DNA of 64,000 bases, from positions 1 to 64,000 of the forward strand of contig JAVEWG010000019.1 of the NCBI GenBank assembly GCA_034004685.1, written 5' to 3'. Below, one piece after another: positions 9,597 to 18,428 of the stretch. The notes under the pieces were generated by a model. It ran no database searches, was not told the origin of the DNA, and was given only the letters and a program-made list of their open reading frames with translations. Source of the stretch: JAEUNX01 sp034004685. GTDB taxonomy: Bacteria; Pseudomonadota; Gammaproteobacteria; Burkholderiales; Rhodocyclaceae. Within the stretch, counting starts at the first letter, position 1. Each line of letters opens with the position of its first letter. Made by a program: the position numbers and the translations under genes.

Positions 9597-9642
9597 CCCG
9601 CCGGCGAAGCCTCCCCCATGGCCGGCTCCAGACGCCCCCGCT

Positions 9643-9704
9643 GGCGGGCTGAAGCCCCCCCTTGTTAGGCCGGGGGGATAGCGTAGGGCCGGTTTCAACC
9701 GGCC
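9643..9704. repeat. REP-like palindromes downstream of hypE (degenerate pair)
   Basis: The gap between hypE and the opposite-strand reductase holds a truncated copy of the motif GGCGGGCTGAAGCC (9643-9656). It also holds a related palindrome, CGTAGGGCCGG-TTTCAA-CCGGCC (9682-9704). Cleaner copies of the same family lie at 21044-21139 and 58938-58984. Confidence 0.5.
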
Positions 9705-9740
9705 GAGGGGCGGGGTAGGTTGGCGGGCTGACGCCGGTCT

Positions 9741-10484
9741 CTACAGCTTGACGCTGCGCCCCCCGTCCACCGCCAGGATCTGGCCGGTGACATAAGGGGC
9801 CTCCAGCAACAGGAAGCGCACCGCCCCGGCGATGTCCGCCGGCGAACCGATCCGCTGCAGGGGGGCATGGCGGCGGATGGCCTCCCGCTCCTCAGGGGGA
9901 AACTGACCGTCCTCCGGCCACTGGATGGCCCCCGGGGCCACCCCGTTGACCCGCACCCGGGGAGCCAGCTCCAGGGCCATGGCCCGGGTCAGGCCCAGCA
10001 GACCGGCCTTGGCCGCGGAATACACCGGATAGCCCGGCATCGGCCGTTCGGCGTGGATGTCCACGATATTCACGATGGCCCCGCCGGCCGCCCCCAGGGC
10101 CGGGGCGGCGGCCTGCATCAGGAAGAACGGGGCCCGCAGGTTGGAGCCCATCAGGTCGTCCCAGGCGGCCAGATCCACGCTGCCCACCGGGGTCGGGAAA
10201 AAGCTCGAGGCATTGTTCACCAGCCCGTCCAGACGGCCATGGCGCTCCAGCACCGCCGCCACCAGAGCCGCCGGCACCGCCAGGTCCAGCAGGTCGCCCT
10301 GCACCGTGGACGCGGAACCGGGCCGCGTGCCGTTCAACGCCGTCGCCAGGGCCTCCGCCTCCCGGGCCGAACCCCGGTAATGGAGCACCACCGTGGCTCC
10401 GGCGTCATGGAGGGTCCGGGCGATCTCCGCCCCAACCCGCCGCGCCGCCCCCGTCACCAGCATTACCGGACTACCCTCGCTCAC
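9741..10484 (-). CDS. Pteridine reductase (SDR family)
   Basis: 247 residues of a classical short-chain dehydrogenase/reductase. The N-terminal cofactor motif is TGAARRVG. The Arg-containing TGxxRRxG form is typical of PTR1/FolM-like pteridine reductases rather than of fatty-acid ketoreductases. The catalytic YxxxK is in PVYSAAKAG, and a C-terminal GQILAVDGGRS follows. The likely reaction is NADPH-dependent reduction of dihydropterin/dihydrofolate-type substrates in the cytoplasm. It is divergent from midA with a 75-base gap. The substrate is inferred from the motif, not proven. Confidence 0.8.
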   Translation of the reverse strand: MSEGSPVMLVTGAARRVGAEIARTLHDAGATVVLHYRGSAREAEALATALNGTRPGSASTVQGDLLDLAVPAALVAAVLERHGRLDGLVNNASSFFPTPVGSVDLAAWDDLMGSNLRAPFFLMQAAAPALGAAGGAIVNIVDIHAERPMPGYPVYSAAKAGLLGLTRAMALELAPRVRVNGVAPGAIQWPEDGQFPPEEREAIRRHAPLQRIGSPADIAGAVRFLLLEAPYVTGQILAVDGGRSVKL

Positions 10485-10559
10485 CGCCGCTCCTTGCCCC
10501 TCGGCCGCCGGCTCCGGCGAGCCGGCGGGTTAAAATGGAATTTTTCGGGTTGTGCTTCC

Positions 10560-11720
10560 ATGAATCTGCCTCAGCCGTCCGCCGACGCCCTCCACCACAG
10601 CCAGCGCCTGGTGAAGCGCATCCGGGAGGAGATCGAGGCCCAGGGGGGCTGGATTCCCTTCACCCGCTACATGGAACTGGCCCTCTACGCCCCTGGCCTA
10701 GGATATTACAGTGGCGGCGCACGAAAGTTCGGACCGGGGGGCGACTTCATCACCGCCCCCGAGTTCACGCCCCTTTTTGGTCAGGCCCTGGCCGCCCAGG
10801 TGGGGGACATCCTCCAGGCCAGCGCCCCCCATCTCATCGAGGTGGGGGCCGGCACCGGGCTGCTGGCGGCGGATCTGCTGGCCGCCCTGGAGGCCACCGG
10901 CCAGTTGCCCGAAACCTATTCCATCCTGGAACTCTCAGGCGAACTGCGGGCCCGCCAGTTCGACACCCTGGCCGAAAAGGTGCCCCACCTGGCCAGCCGG
11001 GTGCGCTGGCTCGACACCATGCCGGAGCGTTTTGCCGGCGCGGTGGTGGCCAACGAGGTGCTGGACGTGATGCCGGTGCACCTGGTGGTGGCCACTGAAG
11101 CCAGCCTTGCCGAGCGGGGGGTGGCCCTGGCCCCCGACGGCAGCTTCGCCTGGGCCGACACGCCCCTCGCGGGCGCGCCCCTGGCGGCGGCCGAGGCCCT
11201 GGATCTGCCCCGCCCGGCCAGCGGCGAATACCTCACCGAGCTCAATCTGGCGGGCCCGGCCTGGATCCGTGGCTGGTCGGCGGCCCTGGAGCGGGGCGCC
11301 CTGCTGTTGATCGACTACGGCTACCCCCGGGCCGAGTATTACCTGCCCCACCGCTCCGGCGGCACCCTGTTGTGCTACTACCGCCACCACGCCCACGGCG
11401 ACGCCTTCCGCTGGCCGGGCTTGAACGACATCACTGCCTTCGTGGATTTCACCGCCATGGCCGAGGCCGGCTTCGACGCCGGCCTGGAAGTGCTGGGCTA
11501 CACCACCCAGGCCCAGTTCCTGTTCAACTGCGGCCTGTTGGAGCACTTGGCCCGGCGCGGGCCGCAAACCAGTCCGGACTACATCCGGGCCGCCCGGGCC
11601 GCCCACCGCCTCACCGCCCCCCAGGAGATGGGAGAACTCTTCAAGGTGCTGGCCCTGGGGCGGGGCGTGCCGGGCCCCCTGCGGGGCTTCCTGCGGGGCG
11701 ACCGGCTCCACGCCCTGTAA
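10560..11720 (+). CDS. SAM-dependent methyltransferase, MidA/NDUFAF7 family
   Basis: 386 residues from ATG 10560; the longer open frame upstream is an antisense shadow of the pteridine reductase. The N-terminal IPFTRYMELALYAPGLGYY and GPGGDFITAPEFTPLFG motifs are those of the COG1565/MidA family. The SAM-binding glycine motif is VGAGTGLLAADLL. The mitochondrial member NDUFAF7 dimethylates an arginine of a complex I subunit; bacterial members are presumed protein arginine methyltransferases. A complex I-associated NDUFA9-like gene lies about 6 kb downstream, but not in the same operon. Confidence 0.88.
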   Translation: MNLPQPSADALHHSQRLVKRIREEIEAQGGWIPFTRYMELALYAPGLGYYSGGARKFGPGGDFITAPEFTPLFGQALAAQVGDILQASAPHLIEVGAGTGLLAADLLAALEATGQLPETYSILELSGELRARQFDTLAEKVPHLASRVRWLDTMPERFAGAVVANEVLDVMPVHLVVATEASLAERGVALAPDGSFAWADTPLAGAPLAAAEALDLPRPASGEYLTELNLAGPAWIRGWSAALERGALLLIDYGYPRAEYYLPHRSGGTLLCYYRHHAHGDAFRWPGLNDITAFVDFTAMAEAGFDAGLEVLGYTTQAQFLFNCGLLEHLARRGPQTSPDYIRAARAAHRLTAPQEMGELFKVLALGRGVPGPLRGFLRGDRLHAL

Positions 11721-11802
11721 CGGAAAGGGCCGCCCGGGGCCCATCACAGCACGGTAATAATCAGCGGGTTTAATCCCGCCTTCCCTTGTTGTCCGTTCCA
11801 CC

Positions 11803-12582
11803 ATGCGTCTTCGATTCGCCACCCTTCTCCTGGGGGCCGCCCTGCCCCTTGCCAGCCACGCCGCCGATGATCCATTGCTGACCGCTGGCCAGTTGCGCAC
11901 GGCGGCCCAGCGCATCGCCAAGCTGATCCTCCAGGCCCCCCTGGATGGCGAACCCGGCCGGGTGGACAACAAGCTCAAGCAGCAGATGGAAAGCGTCCGC
12001 CAGGCCCTGGAGCAGTTCGCCACGCCGGCCTTCGCCCGGGCCCGCCCCGCCACCCTGGAACGCACTCGCCGTCACTGGGATAACCTGCTGGCCTTGGGGT
12101 CCAGCGGCAGCCCGGGCAATGTGGACGCCCCTGGCCTGCTGGCCGAACAGGCCAGCCTGGCTTCGGGCAAGCTGGCCATGGAAATGACCCAACAGCGGGG
12201 GCTCGACCCCCGTGCCCAACTGGCCGATCTGGCGCTCCGCCAGGGCATGCTCGCCCAGCGCATGGCGCGCCTCTACCTCCTGGGGCGATCCGGCGGCGCG
12301 GCGGGGGGCGTGGGGGTGGATTGGGAACAGACCCGGCGGGAATACCTAGCCGCCAGCCAGAGCCTGCGGGAGGCGGCCCCCGGCGTGGCGGGCCTGAAGG
12401 GGCGCCTGGATCTGGCGGACACCCAATGGATATTCTTTGAACAGGCCATGGCCCGGGCCACCCAGGGAGGCCGCCCCTTGCCCCAGGACAGCGCCCATGT
12501 GGCCAGCACCAGCGACCGCATCGTCGAGGCCATGGGGGAAGCGGCTCAGCTGCTCCTGGCCGTCAGAAGCCCCGGCCCCTGA
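11803..12582 (+). CDS. Exported protein with PilJ-type (type IV pilus MCP N-terminal) sensor repeats
   Basis: 259 residues. A signal peptide (about 1-20, cleavage after ASHA) is followed by two helical segments. One is AGQLRTAAQRIAKLIL near the N-terminus. The other is LRQGMLAQRMARLYLL in the middle, which resembles the GRQRMLSQRMAKLY motif of the PilJ/NarX-type periplasmic ligand-binding domain. There is no transmembrane or signalling domain after it, so it is a free periplasmic protein rather than a receptor. It is monocistronic between midA and an opposite-strand gene. Its function is unknown; a ligand-binding accessory role is conceivable. Confidence 0.65.
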   Translation: MRLRFATLLLGAALPLASHAADDPLLTAGQLRTAAQRIAKLILQAPLDGEPGRVDNKLKQQMESVRQALEQFATPAFARARPATLERTRRHWDNLLALGSSGSPGNVDAPGLLAEQASLASGKLAMEMTQQRGLDPRAQLADLALRQGMLAQRMARLYLLGRSGGAAGGVGVDWEQTRREYLAASQSLREAAPGVAGLKGRLDLADTQWIFFEQAMARATQGGRPLPQDSAHVASTSDRIVEAMGEAAQLLLAVRSPGP

Positions 12583-12674
12583 GCAATCGCGGGCCAAACC
12601 AGCCGCCCGCCCGAGGGGCCATCCCCGCCTAAGGCAACGTCGGCCTCGACCCCTGGAGCAGCAGAACCTCCCGG

Positions 12675-12881
12675 CTATTCCTGGAAGCGATAGACCGCAG
12701 CGAGAAAACCCTCCACGTCGGTGGGGGCGAGGGCCGGCTCCTGCCGCGCCGTTTCCGCCATCTGCAAGCCAGGCTGAAGCGCTGGCTGGGGCAGCCAGCT
12801 GGCATTGAGCACTTCCTCATCGTAGGGCGCCACGGGCTCTTCGATTTTCTTTCCCGACGTCATGTCCATATAGATCACCAT
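12675..12881 (-). CDS. Conserved-looking small protein of unknown function
   Basis: 68 residues from ATG 12881, chosen because AAGGAGAA lies at ideal spacing just upstream; the longer frame to 12926 is not needed. The sequence begins MVIYMDMTSGKKIEEPV and is acidic with no membrane segment or Cys pair. The strong ribosome-binding site and codon usage support a real gene. It lies downstream of an opposite-sense-free gap after the alpha/beta hydrolase, on the same strand, so the two may be co-transcribed. I do not recognise the family. Confidence 0.6.
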   Translation of the reverse strand: MVIYMDMTSGKKIEEPVAPYDEEVLNASWLPQPALQPGLQMAETARQEPALAPTDVEGFLAAVYRFQE

Positions 12882-13022
12882 GACCTTCTCCTTGGGGCCG
12901 GGGGCGCCCGTCGCGCCCCACAACAACCCTAACGGCGTGAAACCTGGCGGGCTTGAGGGCCTGCCACCTCACATTTTCATTGTGGCTGGCCAGGCGCGCC
13001 TGGCCAGGAACAAGATCACGGA

Positions 13023-13829
13023 CTAAACCCCGGTCTCCCGGAGCCACCCGGCGATCCGGCTGGCCACCGCCTCCCAGTCCCGCTCCAGCATCATGCCGTG
13101 GCCCATCTCGGGAAAGATTTCCGCCTCCACCCCGTAGGTGTGAGCGGTCAGCTCCACCTGGGAGGGCGGAATCAGGTGGTCGTGGCTGGCCCCCAGCACC
13201 AGCATGGGGATCCCCTTCAGCAGATGGGGGCGGGGCAGATTGAACAGGGTCATGTCCCAGATCGCCCGGTGGGACTCGGGCTGGGAACGCCGGTAATAGG
13301 AGAGCAGGGCCCCCTGGTCCACCGGCTGGTGGAACAAGGCGTCCCGCAGGCCCTCCACTGGGGGATGGCCGCCTTCCATCATCCGGTTGAGGTCCTGGAG
13401 CACCGAGGGCTTGCGGAACATCAGGCCGAAGGCGGAACTCCACAAGCCCTGGGGCGGCACCGAGGCCAGCAGCACCGCCGCCGGCGCGGCATGCTCCTCC
13501 AGATACTTCTGGATCACCAGGCCCCCCATGGAATGGCCGATCAGCACTGGCGGTTCCGGCAAGGCCGCCGCCACCTCCGCCACGTCCCTCACGTAGTCGT
13601 CGATGGAATAGCTGTCCAGGTGCTCCCTGCGCCGGGAGGCGCCGTGCCCGGACAGGGACAGGGCGTAAGCGGCATAGCCCCGGGCGGCGAACCAGGGCAG
13701 GAAGTGTTCCTCCCAGCACCAAGCCGCCACATAGGCGCCATGGACGAACAACAGGGGAGGAGAAGCCGCCGGCCGCCCCTGGGGGCCATGGGCCAACACT
13801 TCCAATTCGCCGAAACGGCTGGTAGTCAT
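13023..13829 (-). CDS. Alpha/beta hydrolase
   Basis: 268 residues. The oxyanion motif FVHGAY is at 28-33, the nucleophile elbow GHSMGG has Ser100, an Asp lies in LGASHDHLIPP, and the catalytic His is in EMGHGMMLE near the C-terminus, so the triad is complete. There is no signal peptide, so it is cytoplasmic. The substrate cannot be told from sequence; the cap region is small and resembles carboxylesterase or lysophospholipase-type members. It is divergent from the DUF2905 gene. Confidence 0.85.
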   Translation of the reverse strand: MTTSRFGELEVLAHGPQGRPAASPPLLFVHGAYVAAWCWEEHFLPWFAARGYAAYALSLSGHGASRRREHLDSYSIDDYVRDVAEVAAALPEPPVLIGHSMGGLVIQKYLEEHAAPAAVLLASVPPQGLWSSAFGLMFRKPSVLQDLNRMMEGGHPPVEGLRDALFHQPVDQGALLSYYRRSQPESHRAIWDMTLFNLPRPHLLKGIPMLVLGASHDHLIPPSQVELTAHTYGVEAEIFPEMGHGMMLERDWEAVASRIAGWLRETGV

Positions 13830-13946
13830 GCAGAGTCCTTTGCTGTAGGCGGTCCAGCCTATACGCCAGGGAAGTTCGATACAGTGAACCTATCCCAATC
13901 CCGGATGGCCGCCTAGCGTGAACATCCCTAATGTCTGGAGTCGGCC

Positions 13947-14144
13947 GTGCTCAAGTGGTTTCTGGTGTTGCTGGTAGTCGTCCTGGTGGTGGGCCTGGCC
14001 GAACCCGCCCTGGCCCGCCGCCTGCGGCTGGGGCGTCTGCCGGGGGATGTGGCCTTCCGGCTGGGGGGGCGCAGCTACCACTTTCCCTTCGCCACCACCC
14101 TGGTCCTCTCCGCCCTGGCCTGGCTGTTCCTGCGCTGGCTGTGA
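13947..14144 (+). CDS. DUF2905 small membrane protein
   Basis: 65 residues from GTG 13947, with GGAG six bases upstream. Two hydrophobic helices (2-18 and ~48-64) flank a loop with LGRLPGDVAF and SYHFPFAT, the conserved core of the DUF2905 family. It is an inner-membrane protein of unknown role. It converges on pbpC with an 10-base gap. Confidence 0.85.
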   Translation: MLKWFLVLLVVVLVVGLAEPALARRLRLGRLPGDVAFRLGGRSYHFPFATTLVLSALAWLFLRWL

Positions 14145-14154
14145 GGGCGCCCGG

Positions 14155-16101
14155 TCAGGGCCCCCGCACGGCGAATTCCACCCGATCCACCACCGCCCCG
14201 TCGGGCCCCAGGAGTTCCAGGCTGACCAGGCCGGCTTCCGGCCGCCAGCCCGCCTGGGGCCCGCTGCCCAGGGGGCGGCCGTTGAGCCGCCAGGCCAGCC
14301 CCGGCAAGGCCGGGCGGGCCTCGAAGCGCAGCTGGTAGGCCGGGTCTGCCAGGGCCGCCCGGGCATCCACCAGAAGCCCCGGGGTGGGCCAGCGGATGAG
14401 GGGCCGGCGCCCGGGGGCCACCGCCAGGCTCAGTTCAGTCCCCCGCAGAAACCACTCCCGGCGGGGGGGCTCCACGGGGGGGTCGAAGGCCACCTGGTAG
14501 GCCACCACGCCGGATGGCGGGCGCCAGCCCGGGGCCGGCATTGCCCTGGGCAGCTCCGCTAGCAGCCGCCGCGCCAGGCTCTGGGCCGGCTCCGCGCCGC
14601 TGTCCAGCCATACGGCCACGCTGGCGCCGGAATCGAAGGCCACCGCCAGCCCCCCGCCGCTGGCGCTGGGGCCACCACCGTACACCGCCACCTCCGGGCC
14701 GGCCTCCCCCGCTCCCGCCAGCATCTGGGTGACCAGGAAGGCCGTCTCGGGCCGCAGCAGGCGCGCTGCAGCCGGCGCTTGGTCCATCTGCCATTGGGGC
14801 GATTGCCATTGCCCGCCCGCCGCCAGCCCCCGGAACAGCCCCGCCAGGCCGGGCAGATCCCCCATGGCCCGGGCTTCGACCGGCGTTCCGGCAGGCAAGG
14901 ATTCCACCCCCAGGCCGATGAGCCGCAGACGCTCTTCCAGCACCCCGGGGGCCAGCCGCGCCGCCAGCTGGCTGGCGGGCCCCGGCAGCGCCAGGAGCAG
15001 GGCCGTGCGCACACTCAGCCAGCGGGGCGAGTCGGCCGCCGGATCGGCCTCCAGCAGGCTGGCCGGGGTGACCAGGCGCTGCTCCAGGGCCAGGCCATGG
15101 ACCAAGGGCTGAATCAGGCCCCCGAGGGGGCGCCGCGCCCGGGTCTCGTCCGGCCCGCTGCCGTCGGCGGAGCCCAGATGGGCCAGCACCTGGCCGCTGG
15201 CGTTATCCACCACCACCAGCCCGCCCCGGCCTCCCGCCTCGGCAAGCCGGGCCCGGGCCAGGGCCTGGGTGGCGCGATCCAGGGTGGTGGGCAAGACCTC
15301 CCCGGGCCGCGACAGAAGGGCCCGGGCCAGGTGGGGTGCCAGGGCCCAGCGGGGCTCGAAGCGAGCCTGGGCCAGGCTCCGGGCCAGCCCTTCGGCCAAC
15401 GGGCAGGCCCCCGCCTCCCCCAGGCGCCGCACCAAGGCACAGGCGCGCCGTCCCACCAGGCCCGGGGCCGCGTTGGGACCCCGCAACAACACCGCCAGGA
15501 TCGCCGCCTCGGGCCGGGAGAGCTCCCCGGGGCCGCGCCGGAAGAGCCCCCAGGCGGCGGCCGGCAGGCCTTCCAGTTCCCCCCGGAAGGGGGCCAGGTT
15601 GAGGTAGGCCTCCAGGATCTGGGCCTTGCTCCACAAGCGCTCCAGCTCAGTGGCGGCCAGGGCCTGGTCCCACTTCTGGCCCAGGGTGCGACGCCCGCCA
15701 TGGCCGGCGATGGGGCGCAGGGCCGGGTCCAGCAGGCCAGCCAGCTGCATGGAGAGGGTGGAGGCGCCCCGGGCCCGGTCGTACCACAGGTTTTGCCACA
15801 CCGCCGCCGCGAAGGCCCGCCAATCCACCCCGGCATGCTGGTAGAAACGCCGGTCTTCCGCCGCCAGCAGGGCTTCCTTCATGGCTGGGGAGAGGGCGGC
15901 CAGGGGCATCCATTCCAGGCGCCGGCGAGTGGGGTCGAGGCGGATTTCCGCCAGGGGCTCCCCGTGGCGATCCACCAGGCGGGCCTCGCTGGCGCCGTGC
16001 TCGTCCCGCACCTGCTCGAAACTGGGGAGGGTCTGGGCCGCCTGGGCGGTCAGGCCCAGGGCGAGCAGCCCAGCCCCCAGCCAGGGGCGGATCCCGCGCA
16101 A
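14155..16101 (-). CDS. pbpC: Penicillin-binding protein 1C with degenerate transpeptidase domain
   Basis: About 648 residues when started at TTG 16101, just after the cca stop; no ATG is available, so the start is uncertain. A hydrophobic N-terminal segment precedes a GT51 glycosyltransferase domain with intact motifs: AAEDRRFYQHAGVD (catalytic Glu), GASTLSMQLA and KAQILEAYLN. The following penicillin-binding domain should carry SxxK, SxN and KTG boxes. At the SxxK site the protein reads GGLIQPLVHG where family members read GSTLKPFLYG, so Ser is replaced by Gly and Lys by Gln. No KTG box is found before VAVWLDSG. A BiPBP_C-like beta domain ends the protein. It should polymerise glycan but not crosslink it. 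It lies in an operon with cca. Confidence 0.85.
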   Translation of the reverse strand: MRGIRPWLGAGLLALGLTAQAAQTLPSFEQVRDEHGASEARLVDRHGEPLAEIRLDPTRRRLEWMPLAALSPAMKEALLAAEDRRFYQHAGVDWRAFAAAVWQNLWYDRARGASTLSMQLAGLLDPALRPIAGHGGRRTLGQKWDQALAATELERLWSKAQILEAYLNLAPFRGELEGLPAAAWGLFRRGPGELSRPEAAILAVLLRGPNAAPGLVGRRACALVRRLGEAGACPLAEGLARSLAQARFEPRWALAPHLARALLSRPGEVLPTTLDRATQALARARLAEAGGRGGLVVVDNASGQVLAHLGSADGSGPDETRARRPLGGLIQPLVHGLALEQRLVTPASLLEADPAADSPRWLSVRTALLLALPGPASQLAARLAPGVLEERLRLIGLGVESLPAGTPVEARAMGDLPGLAGLFRGLAAGGQWQSPQWQMDQAPAAARLLRPETAFLVTQMLAGAGEAGPEVAVYGGGPSASGGGLAVAFDSGASVAVWLDSGAEPAQSLARRLLAELPRAMPAPGWRPPSGVVAYQVAFDPPVEPPRREWFLRGTELSLAVAPGRRPLIRWPTPGLLVDARAALADPAYQLRFEARPALPGLAWRLNGRPLGSGPQAGWRPEAGLVSLELLGPDGAVVDRVEFAVRGP

Positions 16102-16109
16102 GAATCGAA

Positions 16110-17321
16110 TCAGGCCAGGATCCCCCGCACCGCATCGATCCGGGCCAGGCGCACCGCCTCGGCAATCCGGGCCTTGTCGGCACAGCCCCGGGCGACGGCC
16201 CCGGCATCCACGCCAGCGGCGGCAGCCCGGGCGCGGGCCAGGATCTCGCCGGGGGCATAGGCCTGCCCTGCCCGGCCGGGGCGGGGCAGCCAATCCCAGG
16301 CGCAGGCCTCCAGCAGAAGTTCGAAGCGTTCCGGCCGGCGCAGGGCGTCGCAGCGCTCCAGCAGATCCACCACGGTGGCCGGGCGAAGTTCCGCCGCCCG
16401 GTGGATCACCCCGTGCTCCCGGGCCACCAGCACCGCCAGATCCCGGCAATCCACCGGGGCCTTGCAGCGATCGCTCAGCGCCCGGGCCAGCTCCGCGCCA
16501 GTGGCCTCGTGGCCGTAGTGATGGGGATGGTTGGCCGGGTCGGAAACGCCCTTGCCCAGGTCGTGGAGCAGACAAGCCCAGCGCACCGCCAGGGGCGCCC
16601 CCTGGATGGCGGCACAATCCACCACCGCCAGGGTGTGTTCGCCGGCATCCAGGCCCCCGTGCCAGGCCGCCGGCTGGGGCACGCCGAAGAGGGCATCCAG
16701 TTCCGGCAGCAGCCGGGCCAGGGCGCCGCAGGCCCGCAGCAGCCGGATCATCCGGGCAGGCTGGCTTTCCATCAGCCCCCGGGCAAGCTCCTGCCAGACC
16801 CGCTCGGGCACCAGGTGGTCCACCTCCCCGTTGGCCACCATCAGGGCCATCAGCTGGAGGGTTTCGGGCGCCACCATGAAGTCGGTGAAGCGGGCGGTGA
16901 AGCGGGCCACCCGCAGGATGCGCACCGGATCCTCGGCGAAGGCCGGACTCACGTGGCGCAACACCCGCTGCTGGAGATCGGCCTGGCCGCCAAAGGGGTC
17001 GACAATCTTGCCGTCAGCGCCCCGGGCCATGGCATTGATGGTGAGATCCCGCCGCAGCAGGTCTTCTTCCAGGCGCACGGCCGGGTCGGCGTGGAAGGCA
17101 AAACCCTTGTAGCCCGGGCCGGTCTTGCGCTCGGTGCGGGCCAGGGCGTATTCGGCGTGGGTGACCGGGTGGAGGAAGACCGGAAAATCCTTGCCCACCG
17201 GCCGATAGCCCCGGGCCACCATCTCCTCGGGGGTGCCCCCCACCACCACGTAGTCCCGGTCCTGCACCGGCAGGCCCAGGAGCTCGTCCCGCACCGCGCC
17301 ACCCACTTCGAAGATCTGCAT
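16110..17321 (-). CDS. cca: CCA-adding tRNA nucleotidyltransferase with HD domain
   Basis: 403 residues from ATG 17321; the reading frame extends upstream but homology begins MQIFEVGGAVRDELLGL. The nucleotidyltransferase signature GGAVRD and the metal-binding DRDYVVVG are present, then the class II ERxxxE-like helices. A C-terminal HD phosphohydrolase (LLHDLGKG, HPHHYGHE) marks the multifunctional E. coli-type enzyme with phosphatase and phosphodiesterase activities. It builds and repairs the 3' CCA of tRNAs in the cytoplasm. pbpC follows with a few bases between stop and start. Confidence 0.95.
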   Translation of the reverse strand: MQIFEVGGAVRDELLGLPVQDRDYVVVGGTPEEMVARGYRPVGKDFPVFLHPVTHAEYALARTERKTGPGYKGFAFHADPAVRLEEDLLRRDLTINAMARGADGKIVDPFGGQADLQQRVLRHVSPAFAEDPVRILRVARFTARFTDFMVAPETLQLMALMVANGEVDHLVPERVWQELARGLMESQPARMIRLLRACGALARLLPELDALFGVPQPAAWHGGLDAGEHTLAVVDCAAIQGAPLAVRWACLLHDLGKGVSDPANHPHHYGHEATGAELARALSDRCKAPVDCRDLAVLVAREHGVIHRAAELRPATVVDLLERCDALRRPERFELLLEACAWDWLPRPGRAGQAYAPGEILARARAAAAGVDAGAVARGCADKARIAEAVRLARIDAVRGILA

Positions 17322-17390
17322 GTTTTCACTCGCCCGGCTGTCGCCCGAAGCGACCAAGTTACCAGCGAACGGCGCCGACGGGGAGGGCCC

Positions 17391-18353
17391 TCAGTACCCC
17401 CGGGCGGCGATCCGCCGGAATTCGCCGTAACGCCCCCGCAGGCCGGCCCCCGCCAACCAGCCCGGCGCCACCGTCTCCAGGGGCGTGGGTACCAGCCCCA
17501 GGGGCAGGGGCGGGCCGCTGGCCACGTTATCCACCGAGAGGGAGCGCACGTTGTCCCGGCTCATGGGCGGGTTGGGCAGCCATTCCATCAGGGCCGCCTG
17601 GAGCATTCCCAAGGCCGGGGGCAGGCCGATCACCGGGCGGGGATGGCCGGTCAAACGGCCCACGTAAGCCACCAGTTCAGCCAAGGTATAAACCTGGGGG
17701 CCGGCCAGCTCGAAAGTCTGGCCGACCGTGGCGGGATCCACCAGGCAACGGGCCACCACCCGGGCCACGTCCTCCACGTACACCGGCTGGAAGCGGGTAG
17801 CCGCCCCCGCCAGGGGCAACAGGGGAAAGACCCCCAGCAGGCTGGCGAAAAGATTGACGAAACGATCCCCTGGCCCAAACACCACCGAAGGCCGCAGGAG
17901 GGTCCCCCCCACCTCCGGCGCCCCGGCCCGCACCGCCGCCTCCCCGGCGGCCTTGGAGCGCTGATAGCCGGAAGGCCCCGCCGGGTCTGCCCCCAGGGCG
18001 CTGACGTGCACCAGCCGCCCCACCCCCCGGGCCTTGCAGGCGGCCACGATTTTCTTCGGCAGGGCCACGTGGGCCGCCTCGAACTGGGACCCCCAGGGCC
18101 GCCCCTCCCGGGAATGGAGCACCCCCACCAGGTTCACCACCGCATCCTGCCCGGCCACCAGCTCCGCCAGAACCGCCGGATCATGGACATCGGCCTCCAC
18201 CACGTCCACGGTGGGCAGTACCAGCAGATGCCGCACCCGCTCCCGCCGCCGGGTGGGAATGGTCAGTTCCCACCCCTGGGCCGCCAGATGGGCCGCCACC
18301 GCGCTGCCAAGGAAACCGGAACCACCAACAAGTAGGGCTTTGCGTTCGTTCAT
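17391..18353 (-). CDS. NAD(P)-binding protein of the complex I NDUFA9 family
   Basis: 320 residues, an extended SDR/Rossmann protein with the GGSGFLG dinucleotide motif at 10-16, a central YxxxK-like YQRSKAAGE and a C-terminal substrate region. The pattern AVVNLVGVLHSREG and RPSVVFGPGDRFVNLFA is characteristic of the atypical SDR group annotated as the complex I NDUFA9 subunit family or NADH-ubiquinone oxidoreductase-associated protein. The exact role in bacteria is unsettled. It lies upstream of cca on the same strand and downstream of the lytic transglycosylase gene, with gaps of about 70 bases on each side. Confidence 0.85.
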   Translation of the reverse strand: MNERKALLVGGSGFLGSAVAAHLAAQGWELTIPTRRRERVRHLLVLPTVDVVEADVHDPAVLAELVAGQDAVVNLVGVLHSREGRPWGSQFEAAHVALPKKIVAACKARGVGRLVHVSALGADPAGPSGYQRSKAAGEAAVRAGAPEVGGTLLRPSVVFGPGDRFVNLFASLLGVFPLLPLAGAATRFQPVYVEDVARVVARCLVDPATVGQTFELAGPQVYTLAELVAYVGRLTGHPRPVIGLPPALGMLQAALMEWLPNPPMSRDNVRSLSVDNVASGPPLPLGLVPTPLETVAPGWLAGAGLRGRYGEFRRIAARGY

Positions 18354-18428
18354 GATGACGCTCTCCTTGGAATGCCTGTTGGATGCCGGCCGTGGCGGCG
18401 GGTTCCGGTGGCCCGCCGGCGGGGGCCC

